Shown in pieces: positions 11,343 through 36,830 of a stretch of 64,000 nt of DNA. Under the pieces are notes generated by a model that was not told the origin of the DNA, made no database searches, and saw only the letters and a program-made list of their open reading frames with translations. Origin of the DNA: Protula sp. h YS-2021 (lineage: Eukaryota; Annelida; Polychaeta; Sabellida; Serpulidae); contig OX457031.1 of the NCBI GenBank assembly GCA_949752745.1, positions 3,618,614-3,682,613 on the forward strand. The letters run 5' to 3'. The first letter of the stretch is position 1, and every line of letters begins with the position of its first letter. The translations under genes were made by a program, and so were the position numbers.

Positions 11343-11636
11343 AACAGAGCTGAAGGCCGCAACTTGTTCCCTTTATTCTAATTTACTATAATCATCTTTA
11401 GGTTAACTGCAACTATATTTTGAAACTGTTGAAATTGGGCGTGTTAACAACATGAATTTGCATGTCTAGATATCAATGATAGGATGCTAAATTTGAAAAA
11501 AAATATACATATATATATTTCAGCGGCACTGGTGGATATTCCTAAGAGGAGCAGACGGACACGACCCGAGAGCGACAACAATATGTACACTACCGGAAGT
11601 CGCCATACCAACACCATTAACATCTCAGATGACTGA
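390..11636 (+). CDS. Gene A: WSC/C-type lectin transmembrane receptor, 5' partial
   Basis: Predicted single-pass cell-surface receptor. Exons seen: 390-559, 1526-1673, 2298-2441, 3595-3723, 4697-4822, 6654-6797, 7499-8120, 9031-9110, 10011-10095, 10751-10857 and 11524-11636 (TGA). All have AG/GT borders and join in frame, giving about 622 residues. Order: WSC domain, second half of a CTLD, a complete second CTLD, Thr-rich stalk, Ser-rich stem, transmembrane helix, basic stop-transfer and tail. By comparison with gene B, the signal peptide and the first half of the first CTLD should lie just left of the window. CTLDs usually bind glycans or proteins and WSC domains are putative carbohydrate-binding modules, so an extracellular recognition role is inferred. 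The ligand is unknown. Exon sizes match gene B almost exactly (170, 148, 144, 129, 126, 85 and 107 nt), showing recent tandem duplication. Confidence 0.85.
557..905 (+). repeat. G-rich minisatellite carrying a copied exon end and donor
   Basis: The last 36 nt of the exon ending at 559 plus about 25 nt of intron recur at 634-695 (tgcagggacactgattt... ttacag|gtttgtt), 110 nt downstream. A third, degraded piece is near 884-897. The rest is poly-G with GGAGGGGCGGGAG units. Confidence 0.75.
1020..1510 (+). repeat. Degenerate tandem array of CAGATTACCATATCCC units
   Basis: About 30 imperfect copies of a 13-18-bp unit (cacagattaccatatcccc) fill the intron up to the acceptor of exon 1526. Confidence 0.8.
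1526..1673 (+). CDS. Gene A exon: WSC domain, second half
   Basis: Acceptor gttttag, start in phase 0 (NGDECWCSSGFGKWGG), then RCTRNC and RCGGINANDVFAVN, ending G|gttagt in phase 1. The CWC and CGG motifs are typical of WSC domains, and with the previous exon eight cysteines are present. 148 nt, as in both gene B copies. The last 35-40 nt plus donor recur at 1714-1758 and 1801-1846. Confidence 0.88.
1674..1870 (+). repeat. Minisatellite repeating the WSC exon end and splice donor
   Basis: Two further copies (1714-1758 and 1801-1846) of the exon 3' end, ggcggtgg...gtgttcgcc.tca.tg, each followed by gttagttt and a G-rich spacer. Period about 80-88 nt. Confidence 0.85.
2298..2441 (+). CDS. Gene A exon: second half of the WSC-split CTLD
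   Basis: After tcaccag. Encodes GAYSNWGYAKPNNYSSYQAC, then YKFDDEDC and SFICEIG. This is the long-loop and C-terminal part of a CTLD: W..(A)KPNN where classical lectins have EPN/QPD, an Asp-rich DDEDC and the final FICE. Its first half should be upstream of the window. Phase 1 at both ends, 144 nt. Confidence 0.85.
2515..2990 (+). repeat. GTCCTATTT/GTCCTACTT-type tandem repeats
   Basis: Imperfect 18-20-bp units such as gctggtcctacttccgg and ggtggtcctatttgtaaaa, broken by a G/C-homopolymer segment at 2765-2870. The same motif family is seen at 16390-17060 and around 45050, 45500, 47830 and 49550. Confidence 0.75.
3220..3530 (+). repeat. AT-rich GATATC-containing degenerate array
   Basis: About 15 units of tttttgatatcaa(t)aa spaced 15-25 bp, many containing the palindrome GATATC. 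Lies about 65-370 nt upstream of exon 3595. Confidence 0.7.
3595..3723 (+). CDS. Gene A exon: second CTLD, N-terminal third
   Basis: After ctacag. Encodes ESSSCSQSDSDGTY... with SCYYFRDSNADKTWFDAREI and CIEKG, the usual CTLD opening (CY.F...KTW..AR..C...G). Ends AAAAAG|gtacag in phase 1; 129 nt, the same as the homologous exons 21633-21761 and 29174-29302. Confidence 0.87.
3724..4696 (+). other. Gene A intron with one copy of the 20-bp core motif
   Basis: AT-rich intron. catttccggtgggcaataat lies at 4128-4147, the same core found at 26840, 31284 and (diverged) 48920. Nothing else recognised. Confidence 0.6.
4697..4822 (+). CDS. Gene A exon: second CTLD, middle third
   Basis: After gttcag. 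Encodes GGDLVTIDSQTEFDYLDEEV, then YRKYWIGLRSRIWEWSTG, carrying the invariant GGDLV.I.S..E and the WIGL core motif of CTLDs. Ends ACGG|gtaagc, phase 1, 126 nt. The intron after WEWSTG is the position that holds the WSC exons in the other CTLD. Confidence 0.9.
4843..4923. repeat. (TA)n microsatellite
   Basis: About 40 TA units with one TTT interruption, 20 nt after the donor at 4823 and ending at the left end of the Tc1-like element. Confidence 0.95.
4924..6346 (-). mobile_element. Tc1/mariner-like transposon, decayed, in a gene A intron
   Basis: Both ends sit at a TA dinucleotide. The left terminus ctaaaagacagaagaaactt and the right terminus (reverse complement ctgaaggacaaaagaagctt) match at 25 of the first 31 bases, all differences being transitions. 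The minus strand inside encodes pieces of a Tc1-type transposase: MPRLPQNFRDHTIGILEAGV with a helix-turn-helix near 5955-6055, VDRFGGGSVMMWGAI near 5490-5530, and degraded downstream frames with several stops. About 1.42 kb, normal for the group. It lies beside (TA)n arrays at 4843-4923 and 6451-6511, consistent with TA target preference. Confidence 0.8.
5080..6055 (-). pseudogene. Tc1/mariner transposase remnant
   Basis: On the minus strand an N-terminal DNA-binding segment (QNFRDHTIGILEAG...NQVARRFACS) and a catalytic-region fragment with GGGSVMMWGAI can be read, but stops and frame changes break the protein into at least four pieces. It is a dead copy that cannot make a transposase. Assignment rests on the GG.SVM.WG motif and the paired terminal repeats. 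Confidence 0.75.
6451..6511. repeat. (TA)n microsatellite
   Basis: About 30 TA units, roughly 100 nt beyond the right end of the Tc1-like element. Confidence 0.95.
6654..6797 (+). CDS. Gene A exon: second CTLD, C-terminal third
   Basis: After acgccag. Encodes GDEMRYYKWASGRPNNRENL, then CASYKY, FSEWEDMAC and MPYVCQSG. W..GRPNN stands where mannose-type lectins have EPN, and WEDMAC where they have WND..C, so canonical Ca2+/sugar coordination is doubtful. Ends TCAG|gtaaga; the exon end and donor are repeated downstream. Confidence 0.88.
6786..7145 (+). repeat. Minisatellite repeating the CTLD exon end and donor
   Basis: Four units of about 85-95 nt: gtgtcagtcag|gtaagctgatcc, then ccctcccgcagcctgtagca and ctgctcgcagtgc. 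Donor-like copies lie at 6871 (mutated to taagat), 6960, 7045 and 7140. Confidence 0.85.
7499..8120 (+). CDS. Gene A exon: Thr-rich mucin-like stalk
   Basis: After attacag. Open for 622 nt (phase 1 in, phase 2 out) and almost wholly Thr, Ser, Ala and Pro in 9-10-residue units such as TTSTTTTAPP. About 207 residues, expected to be heavily O-glycosylated and extended. The 27-30-nt units make the exon a coding VNTR, so its length probably varies between alleles. The antisense Val-rich frame is a shadow. Confidence 0.85.
9031..9110 (+). CDS. Gene A exon: Ser-rich juxtamembrane stem
   Basis: After cattttag. Completes a split Ser codon and encodes VATVPDNLRSGQSSSSSDEG then LNTLGIG, ending G|gtaaca. 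It aligns in place and phase with exon 31963-32063 of gene B (QASSNSSDSFGSLELG). Confidence 0.75.
10011..10095 (+). CDS. Gene A exon: transmembrane helix
   Basis: After tttttcag. Encodes about 22 residues of Val, Leu and Ile (VLIVVVVVLVVLIVSLIVVL), then FVVKRKNKE, a basic stop-transfer that sets type I topology. 85 nt, the same length and phases as 33229-33313 and 39586-39670. Confidence 0.88.
10620..10740 (-). mobile_element. tRNA-derived SINE-like head
   Basis: Read on the minus strand, 10740 to about 10668 begins ggggtgacggttagccagg, an A-box-like segment, and continues to gggttcgaatccgac, a good B box (GGTTCGANTCC), about 40 nt further on. This is internal pol III promoter spacing. A clover-leaf was not folded, so it may be a SINE head or a tRNA relic. 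It ends only 10 nt before the splice acceptor of exon 10751. Confidence 0.45.
10751..10857 (+). CDS. Gene A exon: cytoplasmic tail part 1
   Basis: After gttgcag. Encodes GNMVHGETDDSEENKPPLYT with GYSLDDWYSNTANSS after it. The YTGYxLDxWYSN block is conserved with gene B, so it is likely the functional core of the tail. 107 nt, phase 2 in and phase 1 out. Confidence 0.82.
10936..11345. repeat. (GA)n / (TA)n compound array with a perfect long hairpin
   Basis: (GA)n at 10936-11007 and 11250-11340. Between them (TA)30 at 11070-11132 is flanked by agagaaagacaaagagaatg and its exact reverse complement at 11133-11154. Confidence 0.9.
11524..11636 (+). CDS. Gene A last exon: cytoplasmic tail part 2 and stop
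   Basis: After atttcag. Encodes TALVDIPKRSRRTRPESDNN, MYTTGSRHTN and TINISDD, then TGA. The gene B tail has the same layout (basic cluster, YT.., Arg/Ser, I.I.D-acid end). The 3' UTR begins with a 37-bp tandem repeat. Confidence 0.82.
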
Positions 11637-11795
11637 AAAACCGGCGTTGCCTAACAGCCAACCTCTGCGGCGGAGCGTTGTTGCCCAACAGCCAACTTCT
11701 GTGGCGGTGCGTTGTTGTCCAACAGCTAACCTCTGTGGCGGTGCGTTGTTGTCCAACAGCAAACTTCTGCGGCAATGCGTTGTTGCCCATATTCT
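11637..11795 (+). repeat. 37-bp tandem repeat in the gene A 3' UTR
   Basis: Four units of cagccaac(t)tctg.ggcgg.gcgttgttg(c/t)cc directly after the stop codon. Reverse-complement single copies occur at about 2095-2132 and 32318-32355. Confidence 0.8.
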
Positions 11796-11924
11796 GCGAA
11801 AATAATTCCTATTTTCAGGCGAACTACTTTTTTTACGAGTCGATCCTCTTTTTGTTTCTACATAACATACAGATTTCACAGAGAGGTCAGATGTTTTATA
11901 ACAATATATTGAAAATGTACCCGC

Positions 11925-12030
11925 CCTGGTCACGTGTCGACCAAGCAGTCACGTGTTTGACGCAAATAGTCGCGTGGCTTATACAGATATAGTCACGTGT
12001 TCGATCAAAGTAGTCACGTGACTATTACTG
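11925..12030. repeat. GTCACGTG direct repeats
   Basis: Five imperfect 22-27-bp units each with (g)tcacgtg or tcgcgtg. CACGTG is an E-box, but the spacing looks like simple tandem duplication. Confidence 0.6.
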
Positions 12031-12825
12031 GTATTATGAAGCTCTTGACTAAATTGTGACGTTTTTGGCTAGCAGACTGAAATGTTGGTCGGGTTTTGGT
12101 AACTTTAATAGGGGGGGGGGGGGGGTGGAGGGATTCATGTGTGTTTTTATGTGACAACCAATCTGCTCGGCTCTTCTTTTTTAAAATATTCATACACTTT
12201 GCAACAATATAAAAAAGACTGAAACCTGCGTCTGCCAGCTGTGACTTTGCATGGCTTGGTGTGTGGTTCTTTGGTTTCCATCACTAACTGCTGCTGGTAA
12301 ATGCTATTATTTTGTGGTTCGTTGTTTTGAAGTGCGCATACTATAAATGCATCTGCATATAGCCTATAATAGGGATTGCTCGAGGGGTTTACGCCTACTT
12401 CGAAAATAGGTTGCTTGCAAGAAATCAGACCATTTATTAGACCATCTATGGACCACAGATTAGACCAGCGAAAGATGGTCTTAAGTGCACGGTGGCCTAG
12501 TTTCTTGGCTGACTCATGTTGGGAATAATTTTCGAAGGACTTGGGGGGGGGGGGCTGGGGGGGCTGGGGGGGGAGGAACGGAAAACAATGGCTTTGTAAT
12601 TTTTTGTAGTCAGTAAAATTCAAAATTTACGTACAAAGCAACAGAGAGTGTTTTGTTATTTTTTAGGAAAAGTCAGCGTTTTGTAGCAGTATTTCAGTAT
12701 TATTTATGTAAATATACAACGCGGTCTAAAACGCAATATTTGTTCTTTTTGTGATGGAATTGCTATACATGGAGGCATAACTGCTGAAATGCATGGATTG
12801 ATTGCGTTTGTTTCTATTTTCATGA

Positions 12826-12831
12826 AATAAA
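12826..12831 (+). promoter_or_regulatory. Candidate poly(A) signal of gene A
   Basis: AATAAA about 1.2 kb after the gene A stop codon. It is a plausible first canonical signal on this strand, but usage is not shown by the sequence. Confidence 0.25.
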
Positions 12832-12889
12832 ATGCTCATGCTATTTTTATTTACTGGATGTTTGCCTGTCGTTGTCATAGAAGAATTAT

Positions 12890-13265
12890 GTGTGTCCCCC
12901 TCCCCCTCCCTCTCCCCCTCTCCCCCAACGTGCGTCCTCTCACTCCCTCCTACCCCTCCACCCCTTTTTCTCCCGGTCCCCTACCCCCGCGCTCCCTCCC
13001 ACCGGCCCCACCCGCTCCCCTCCCACCGGCCCCACCCCCTCTCCTCCCATCGGCCCCACGCCCTCCCCTCCCACTGCCCCCACCCGCTCCCCTCCCACCG
13101 GCCCCACCCCCTCTCCTCCCACCGGCCCCACCCCCTCTCCTCCCACCGGCCCCACCCCCTCCCCTCCCATCGGCCCCGACCCTCCCCTTCCATCCCCACC
13201 ACATCCATCTCCCGCTCTCCTTCCACCTTCCCCACCTCCCACTGCCCTCACACCCCATCGACCTT
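12890..13265. repeat. C-rich minisatellite (CCTCCCACCGGCCCCACCCC)
   Basis: 24-bp units ctcccctcccaccggcccca repeated about 8-10 times within a pyrimidine-rich tract. Open in several frames only because it lacks T/A-rich codons. Confidence 0.85.
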
Positions 13266-13424
13266 CGGCTCAATCAGCTCCCACTGATAACATTACCGCT
13301 AAAAGCAGGTGGAGGTTGAGTTATCATTGATTATTTATTAATTATTTATTATTGATTTTTTATTATGTTAAAATCTCACGGACCATCTCCAAAGTACCCA
13401 AAAATGTGAAAATGTGAACCCTTC

Positions 13425-13665
13425 ATTACCCAAGTAAGCAAAATTTGTGACGTCACGCTACTGGTTATACCATCAGGTACCGTCCAACACCCTCCCCCCA
13501 CCCTCCACCCTCTCCCTCCCCAAAATAAGCCAAATTTGTGACGTCACTGTACATCAGCATAAGTACCATTCGGAGACCTCCTACCATCCTCTCCCTCCCC
13601 CAAATTTGTGACGTCACGGTAGATCAGCGTAGGTACTGTCCGAAATACCCTCCCCCTACGGATAG
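13425..13665. repeat. Tandem repeat with TGACGTCA sites
   Basis: Three units of about 80-90 nt containing aaatttgtgacgtcac and a ccctccccc tract. TGACGTCA is a CRE-like palindrome; function is not implied. Confidence 0.65.
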
Positions 13666-14880
13666 CAAGTCATCCTTGGTCTTCTGCAACGCATTTTGAG
13701 CAGTGCTATTCACCGCCTACACTCCCCTTCCAGAGCGAACGCGTAAATAATAATCTGACCCACACATTTCCTGGAGCGGGACGATTGAAAGGTTATAAAT
13801 GGCTTTTTGCTCAAGAATCGCTGATTTTCACGATTTTTTAAAAACAAAAATGACTCGGGGAGGGTGGGGGTAGGGGGTTTAAACCTTTATAGCCACTCCC
13901 CCATCCTGGATCCGACTACGAGCCTTTTTATTCCCCTCTGGATCCGCTTCTGGCTATTTCTGTGCCTTACAGAACTTCCCTGTGTCAAAAGAGAAAATGG
14001 ATAATCGATAACTAATGTGGACAAGCTGCATTTAGCAGGAACCCCCGACATGTAACTTAAGTATTGTGTTTACACGTCATTGGGTCATTTTAGTTATCCA
14101 TGGTGATTCGCATTAAACAGAACCATTTCGAAAGGATTTAACAATCATTTACGATGGATGCATGCAAACAGAAAGAACATTCCTGGACATTTGTGTCGCA
14201 ATTTAGAGGGACTGCAATAAACAAGATTTATTAGGAATACTGCCAAAGGGAAGGATTATATAATAAAATTCCAATAACGACAGCCATTTGGATGGAAAAA
14301 AGGGGCATTCAGAAATTAAGACCAATGTTCAGTTATGTAATATACAGAATAATATTTTTATTCTATTTATTTCTTTTGAGCGGTGAGTACTGAGCGAGTA
14401 TTGTTATGTATCGTAAGGCTAGCTCGTTGAAGAAGAAAAATGCCTTTCCTTTTTAGCCCTTCTCTTTATCCAGACAAATCTGGATCTTGCATAGAATATA
14501 TAACAGTGAATTGTGTCAGCGGCTAGTGATTCTAAAAGCCCCTTTTTTCTGGCTCTAAGCACAAGATCAAAAGAGTAAATATTTCAATGAATGGAGAATT
14601 TGTGTTAAGTCAACGCATTAACCTATTTGTTTACCAGTAAATGGTCTGGCGAAATTTCCATTCAAAACAGAAATCTTGGAAAGTTCAGCTATAGTTGGAA
14701 TTTACACGCCGTTTCGTTTTAGAAAATATATATAAAAAAAAAAACTGGAAATTGCAACGACAGGATTTTTGTTTGTTTGTTTATTGGTTTGTTTGTTTTT
14801 AGTTCTGTAAATCAGTCAAGGTTATGGAGCCACCCTCCAGGTATGTAAGGAAGGAGAAATGAGGGTGTGTGTGTAGTGGG
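13666..14880. other. Intergenic DNA, nothing recognised
   Basis: Mixed-composition sequence between the CRE-like repeat and a G-rich tract. No exon, RNA gene or transposon end was seen on either strand. Confidence 0.5.
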
Positions 14881-16390
14881 GGCGGGGGGTGGGGGTGGGG
14901 TTAGGGGAGGAGTGGGCGTTGGGGGTGCGGTCAGGAGGTGGACCTGATTCTTGGACTGCCTATGCGCTAATGCTAAAACTACGCGATGGCGCCGCAGATT
15001 TTCTGTACGAAATGGGGAGGTGGGAAATGGGAGAGGGGGCGAAAAAGGTGAAAAGGTCAAAGGTCCGAGGTTTACGCCCATACTTTGTGGTTGGTCCCTT
15101 GATTATTTTTGGTGGGAGACTGTTGCATAGCAACAAAATTCAACACAATAAATGATTAATTCGGCGGAGTTTTTAAGACAGACAGGACAGGGCAGGAAAA
15201 GGCTTTCGTTTTTATCTCGGTATATATTTTCATACTACTTTGTCGTTTATTCCGTATCAATGGGTGACAATTTTGAACTGACGCTCGGAAGGGTGAGAGC
15301 GTATGAATATTTTACGTCTATCCGAATAAAGCGCGTTTTGTACTTTGGCCTAGTTTTGAAAGCAGTAAAAAAGACATTTTCTGCTTCATGGTGAAGCTAG
15401 CAGTGGTCAGTTCGTGTTATCCACTGGTATATTCTTGCGATTAGCTCATGTGTTGTTAGCTCATGTGTTGGGCGTGTGTGTGGAGGAGGGAGGGGGAGTA
15501 GGAAAGGGTGGGGGCATTTGGGTGAGCTGGTTGGCAGGAGGGATGGGTGGATGGGGTGACTGGAAAGATGGGTGTAGGGTGGCACAGAGGAAAGGGGATA
15601 AGGGAGGGGAAGGGGGTAACTAACTGGCCAGGGCATTGAAATGGGATGGCATGCAGGATGGAAGCGATAGGAAAAATGAGAGAGGGCTTGGTGACTGATG
15701 GAGGGGGTGGGGGGCGTAGGGGGCGAGGTGTCAGGCAGAGTGAGTAACGGACGGGGGAAGGGTTTTGATAGCCGCATCCTGCTTTAAATAACTACAGTTA
15801 ACTTAGTTTTGCGGCAAACACATTTAAAACTAAACTGTTAACGAAAATGGCTGGAAAATCACAGCTATTTCTTAATTTCTAGCAGCCTGGTATAAATGTG
15901 GATAAACGGCATATTACCTGTTTATAATATCTTTCCTCTTAGGAATTGAGAGAGGGTGAGGGGTGAGAGTAGAAGGGAGGGGGGAGGGAGGGAGAGGAGG
16001 GAGAGAGGATGGGATGAGAGGGTGAGGGGAGGAGGAGGGTGTGGGAAGGGGGTGAGGGGAGGAAGCAGGATGAGGGGAGAGGGAGGGTGAGGGTAGGAGA
16101 GAGGGTGAGAGGCGGGGCAGGGTGAGGGAGGAGGGAGGGTGAGGGGAGGAGGGAGGGGTGGGAAGGGAATGGGAGGGGAGGGGAGGGGATGAAGAGAGTA
16201 GATAGGGTGAGTGGAGGATGTTGCAGTTTTGTATGCAGGGATGACCTCTTGTCCAGCAGGCCGATGTACAGTTCAGTGGCTGCGTCTCCACAAATAAAGC
16301 TCCATGTGTCGCTCTTATTTTTGCCCTATATCCTGATCCTTGGATCTCGATGAACTCAGTCCGGTCTTTAAAATAAGAAGTATAACGGAC
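14881..16390. repeat. Intergenic purine-rich tracts
   Basis: GGGGTGGGGG runs at 14881-14940 and 15480-15760, and a GGGTGAGGGGAGGAGG array at 15945-16215. No coding signal seen. Confidence 0.65.
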
Positions 16391-17060
16391 AGTGTGGTCC
16401 TATTTCCTATTTCCAGGTTGGTTCTATTTCCTATAACGGACAGCAGCACCCTGGAAATAGGACCACCAGTAAGAACTAAGTGTGGTCCTATTTCAGATGT
16501 GGTCCTATTTGTGTGGTTCATCGTGGTGGAAGACCAGCGAAAAGTGATTCTATTTGTGAGGGAGGGGGTCCTCTATGTGAGGTAGCTCATATTTGCTGAG
16601 TGGTCCCATTTACTGGATTTTCTTATTTGTGGGGTGGATCCCATTTGCTTGGTGGTCCGGTTTGTGAGGTGGGTTCTTTTTGTAAGGTTGGTCCCATTTG
16701 GTGGTTGGTCCTATTTGTAGGTTGGTCCCATTTGGTGGTTGGTCCTATTTGTAGGTTGTTCCTATTTGTTAGGTAGGTACTATTTGTGGGTGGTCCTACT
16801 TGTGAAATGGGTCCTACTTGTGAGTTGGTCCTACTTGTGAGGTGGGTCCTAGTTGTGGGTTGGTCCTATTTCTTAGTCGAGTCTTATTTTTGGGTTGGTC
16901 CTACTTAAATAAAATGGAAGCCAGTGAAAAATTGGTCCTATTTGTGAAGTTGATCATATTGGCAGGGTGATCCTATTTATGGGTTGGTCCTTTTTATGGG
17001 TTGGTCCTATTTATGGGTTGGTCCTTCTGGTGGAGTGGGTTCTATTTGTGAGCTTTTTGT
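16391..17060 (+). repeat. GGTCCTATTTGTGAGGT tandem array
   Basis: About 30 degenerate 17-22-bp units (ggttggtcctatttgtgaggt). Same family as 2515-2990. Confidence 0.8.
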
Positions 17061-17841
17061 GCCGGGCGGTGCTACCCTCGGAGTTCCACTGTAGTAGAGA
17101 CGTAGCTTCAGGGCATGGCTTTTCTCTCTTTCTCTCTCTTTCTCACATTGGAGACATTATTTTGCTATCATTCAATCCAAGACATTAATGTTGTGTTTTG
17201 GTAAACACAATTACCATGTGACCATATTTACTTATATATTGTCTGTCGTCTAACCAAAGCTGAAAATATTTTTCCTGCGGGTTAAACGTGAGTTGGTAAA
17301 AATAGTATATACAAAAATAATAAATTAACGAATGAAACAAGAATATCGGTATATAAAACAGAAAGAATTAAGCATAAAATACTTTTAGAAAGCTAAATAA
17401 ATTGAATATAGTGAATAAATAAATAAATAAATATAACGCGCTTTTAAACTTGCTGAACAACAAAACACGGTATTTTTTTATGTATTTACTGGTCTTTTTT
17501 GTATTTTTTAATTGGGTGGTCTTTCCGAATACATTTCTTATGAAATATTTAAATATTTGAAGCCTTTTTTAAGGATCGTTGCTTGAGGAGTAGAGCCATG
17601 TGGAATGAAATGCTAAAAGATATTGTTATTTTTTTGTTTTCAGAATAAACAGAGCTAAATGCTATTTTTAGACTATCCGGACAGGGAGTAGCCTAACGAG
17701 AATTCGCCATTCGGAATCTACATCACTGCGAGTGTGAAACGTCTAGAATTTGTGAAGAACTTTCCAAACCATGTAAACAAATGGATATATAGAGAATTTC
17801 AGGTGTAAGAAATTCAGTGTTCACAGCGGGATATTGCTAGG
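17061..17841 (+). other. AT-rich upstream region of gene B
   Basis: AT-rich DNA before the gene B start codon. A tttttgttttcag at 17632-17641 could be the acceptor of a 5' UTR exon that runs to 17905, but no upstream partner was identified. No clear TATA box could be assigned. Confidence 0.35.
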
Positions 17842-34535
<16,694 letters not shown>

Positions 34536-34641
34536 GCAGTACCGACGCCACAGTATACAGATTAGTAAAGATAGCTAATGTTCAATAGCTACAGATTGGC
34601 CTGACACATTCCTATGTCTGACTAAGACTTCCACGCTGTAA

Positions 34642-34647
34642 AATAAA
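34642..34647 (+). promoter_or_regulatory. Poly(A) signal candidate of gene B
   Basis: AATAAA about 107 nt after the TGA at 34533-34535, a normal 3' UTR distance. If used, transcripts end before the second transmembrane/tail pair at 39586-40955. Confidence 0.5.
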
Positions 34648-34649
34648 CG

Positions 34650-36280
34650 CATCACCATATTAATATGGTGAAAAACTGTGTTGAAAAAAATGACAAACAC
34701 ACAAATGTTGTTAATACGATTGAGATATGAATGTAGCCATGCTGTATGAATGCTTTAAAGTATTACGATCAGGAAGTTATTTGAGGATGAGATTTACTTT
34801 TATATAAGTAATGAAGTTAAATTTATTGCATTTTTAAAAGAGTACATCTATAAAAACTGTTAGTACTTGTTTAAAAATGTAAATGCTTGAAAAGAGACTC
34901 ATTTTGTATTGGTAGTTTCAGGTTTATAAGGAAACGAAGATTTTAGGTTCAATAATTGTCATTTTTATAATTCCAGTTATTGTCAGCATTACAAACCGAA
35001 TAATTTTAATAATTGAGTTTGGAAAATGGTGACAATAAAGGAAATATCGTTATTTAAATCTTGTCGAAGGACCTGTTAATTAATTCATTGGTATGGCTCC
35101 CCTTAGTCCTTACATGTTGATGATCAGCCTGCCTTCTCCTTCCCTGAATTTCTTTCACGTTCTGGTGTAGGCTGATACGGACGGGTATTTTCTAGGTTTG
35201 GACTATATAGGTTTGCAAGTTTTTTCTGTAGTTTTTTTCAAATCAAGTAAACATAAAGATTAATGTCGGGATAATGCTCTGTTTGTAAACCATGGATATC
35301 GGGATTATTTTGTGCCTGTAATCCATGTCTATATATCGGCCTTATTCTCTGCTGGTACTCCATTGCAAGTTTGTTACACGATGCAATTGAAAAGTCATGT
35401 CAAATTCATCCATTCATATCATGTAGTTGGACGAAATGATAGCATTACAGAACATTGGAAACCCAGCGGTCAGCTCTTTACCACCCGTACAAAATTGTAG
35501 GACACGTGGGTGGGAAAAGGAGAGGTTGCCTGAATTGCCAATAATTTTTCATTCAGTAAGCAAATCAAGCCATTAAAACATTACCAACACCTTGCTAATC
35601 CAGACAAATTATGTCAGTCCCAATATTGTCTGGATTAACCAGGTTTTACTGTAATCATTTTAACACATGGTATAATTTTGCAAGAAATGAAAGTTAAACA
35701 CCTTATTTGTGAAATATTTTACATATTCTGTATGGGTCAGATTTGTTGCTGCTATACAGCTAACATTTGAATAAAATTCTCGTGTTTAAATAAAGAAATC
35801 GAAACAAACCAAAAAAGAAAGTGTCCCTCTGCTTCTGTATGTTTGTACTTTTACAATATGAGGCCTGTTTTGTGTATTGCTAGCTTTAGTCGTGTCCGCT
35901 CACGAAAAGTCACGATGACACAAGTAGATGTACTAGGATATGCGGCGATAAGCAAATGATAAATTTTTTAATGGCTAAGCCAGGAAATGTACAAGGTTAT
36001 GTATGTGAGAATGTGTAGAAAAGATTCATATTAATGTTGATTATGCACACTGATCTAGACTTTTACTCATTGTCAAGTGTAAGTGAGTTATACATCTTGT
36101 ATCTTCATGTAAGTAAACATGAAAGAAGGCGCTCAATTAATTCTGTGGTGATAATATATTTGAGAATTTTGAAAAGTTGGAGCAGAAAAACATTTCATAT
36201 TGCAATTGTTAAATATGAGACATCACAGTTCTTGTGATTGTATGTTATTACAATCTAAACTTTATATGTTGTATGGGAGG
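34650..36280. other. AT-rich intergenic DNA, nothing recognised
   Basis: No exon, tandem array or transposon end was seen downstream of the gene B poly(A) signal candidate. Confidence 0.45.
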
Positions 36281-36830
36281 AGTTTGAATATTTATTGCTA
36301 GGACACTCGATGTTGTTTCCTTTATTCTCAACCGTTATATGCTACCATTGTCTTTTCATGTTGCTTGTATATCAAATTCTCTTATTAGTTGTTGCTTTTA
36401 TTATAAACTTTTTTATGTGTTACTATTGTGCTTTTAATGTTGCTTGGATACTCAATGTTCTTGTGAGTTGTTGCCATAATTTTCACCCTTTATATTTTAC
36501 CGTACTGTTTCTCATATTGCTTTGATACTCAGTGTTTTTGTTAGTTATTGCCTTTGTTGACACTCTTTATATATTTCTATTCTGTTTGTCAAGTTACTTG
36601 GATATTCATTGCTGGTGTTAATTGTTGACTTTGTTCTCATGTTACATGTTGTTTGGATTCTCAATGCTACTGTAAGCTGTTACTTTATGTTCTCATCTAT
36701 TATATGTCACTATTGTGTTTGTCAAGCTGCTATGATATTCACTGCTTTTGTTAATTACTGTCTTTGTTCTCATTTCTTATACATCGCTATATTATTATTT
36801 TGACTATATTTTTAATAAATATTAAAACTG
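36280..36830 (+). repeat. About 100-bp degenerate tandem repeat
   Basis: Five units containing gttgcttggatactcaatgt, gttagttgttgcctttgttc and tatatgtcactattgtg, each diverged. Confidence 0.7.

Noticed and set aside
12832..13330. Pro-rich open frames in three phases
   Set aside because: C-rich minisatellite lacking A/T-rich stop codons; no splice signals or conserved motif.
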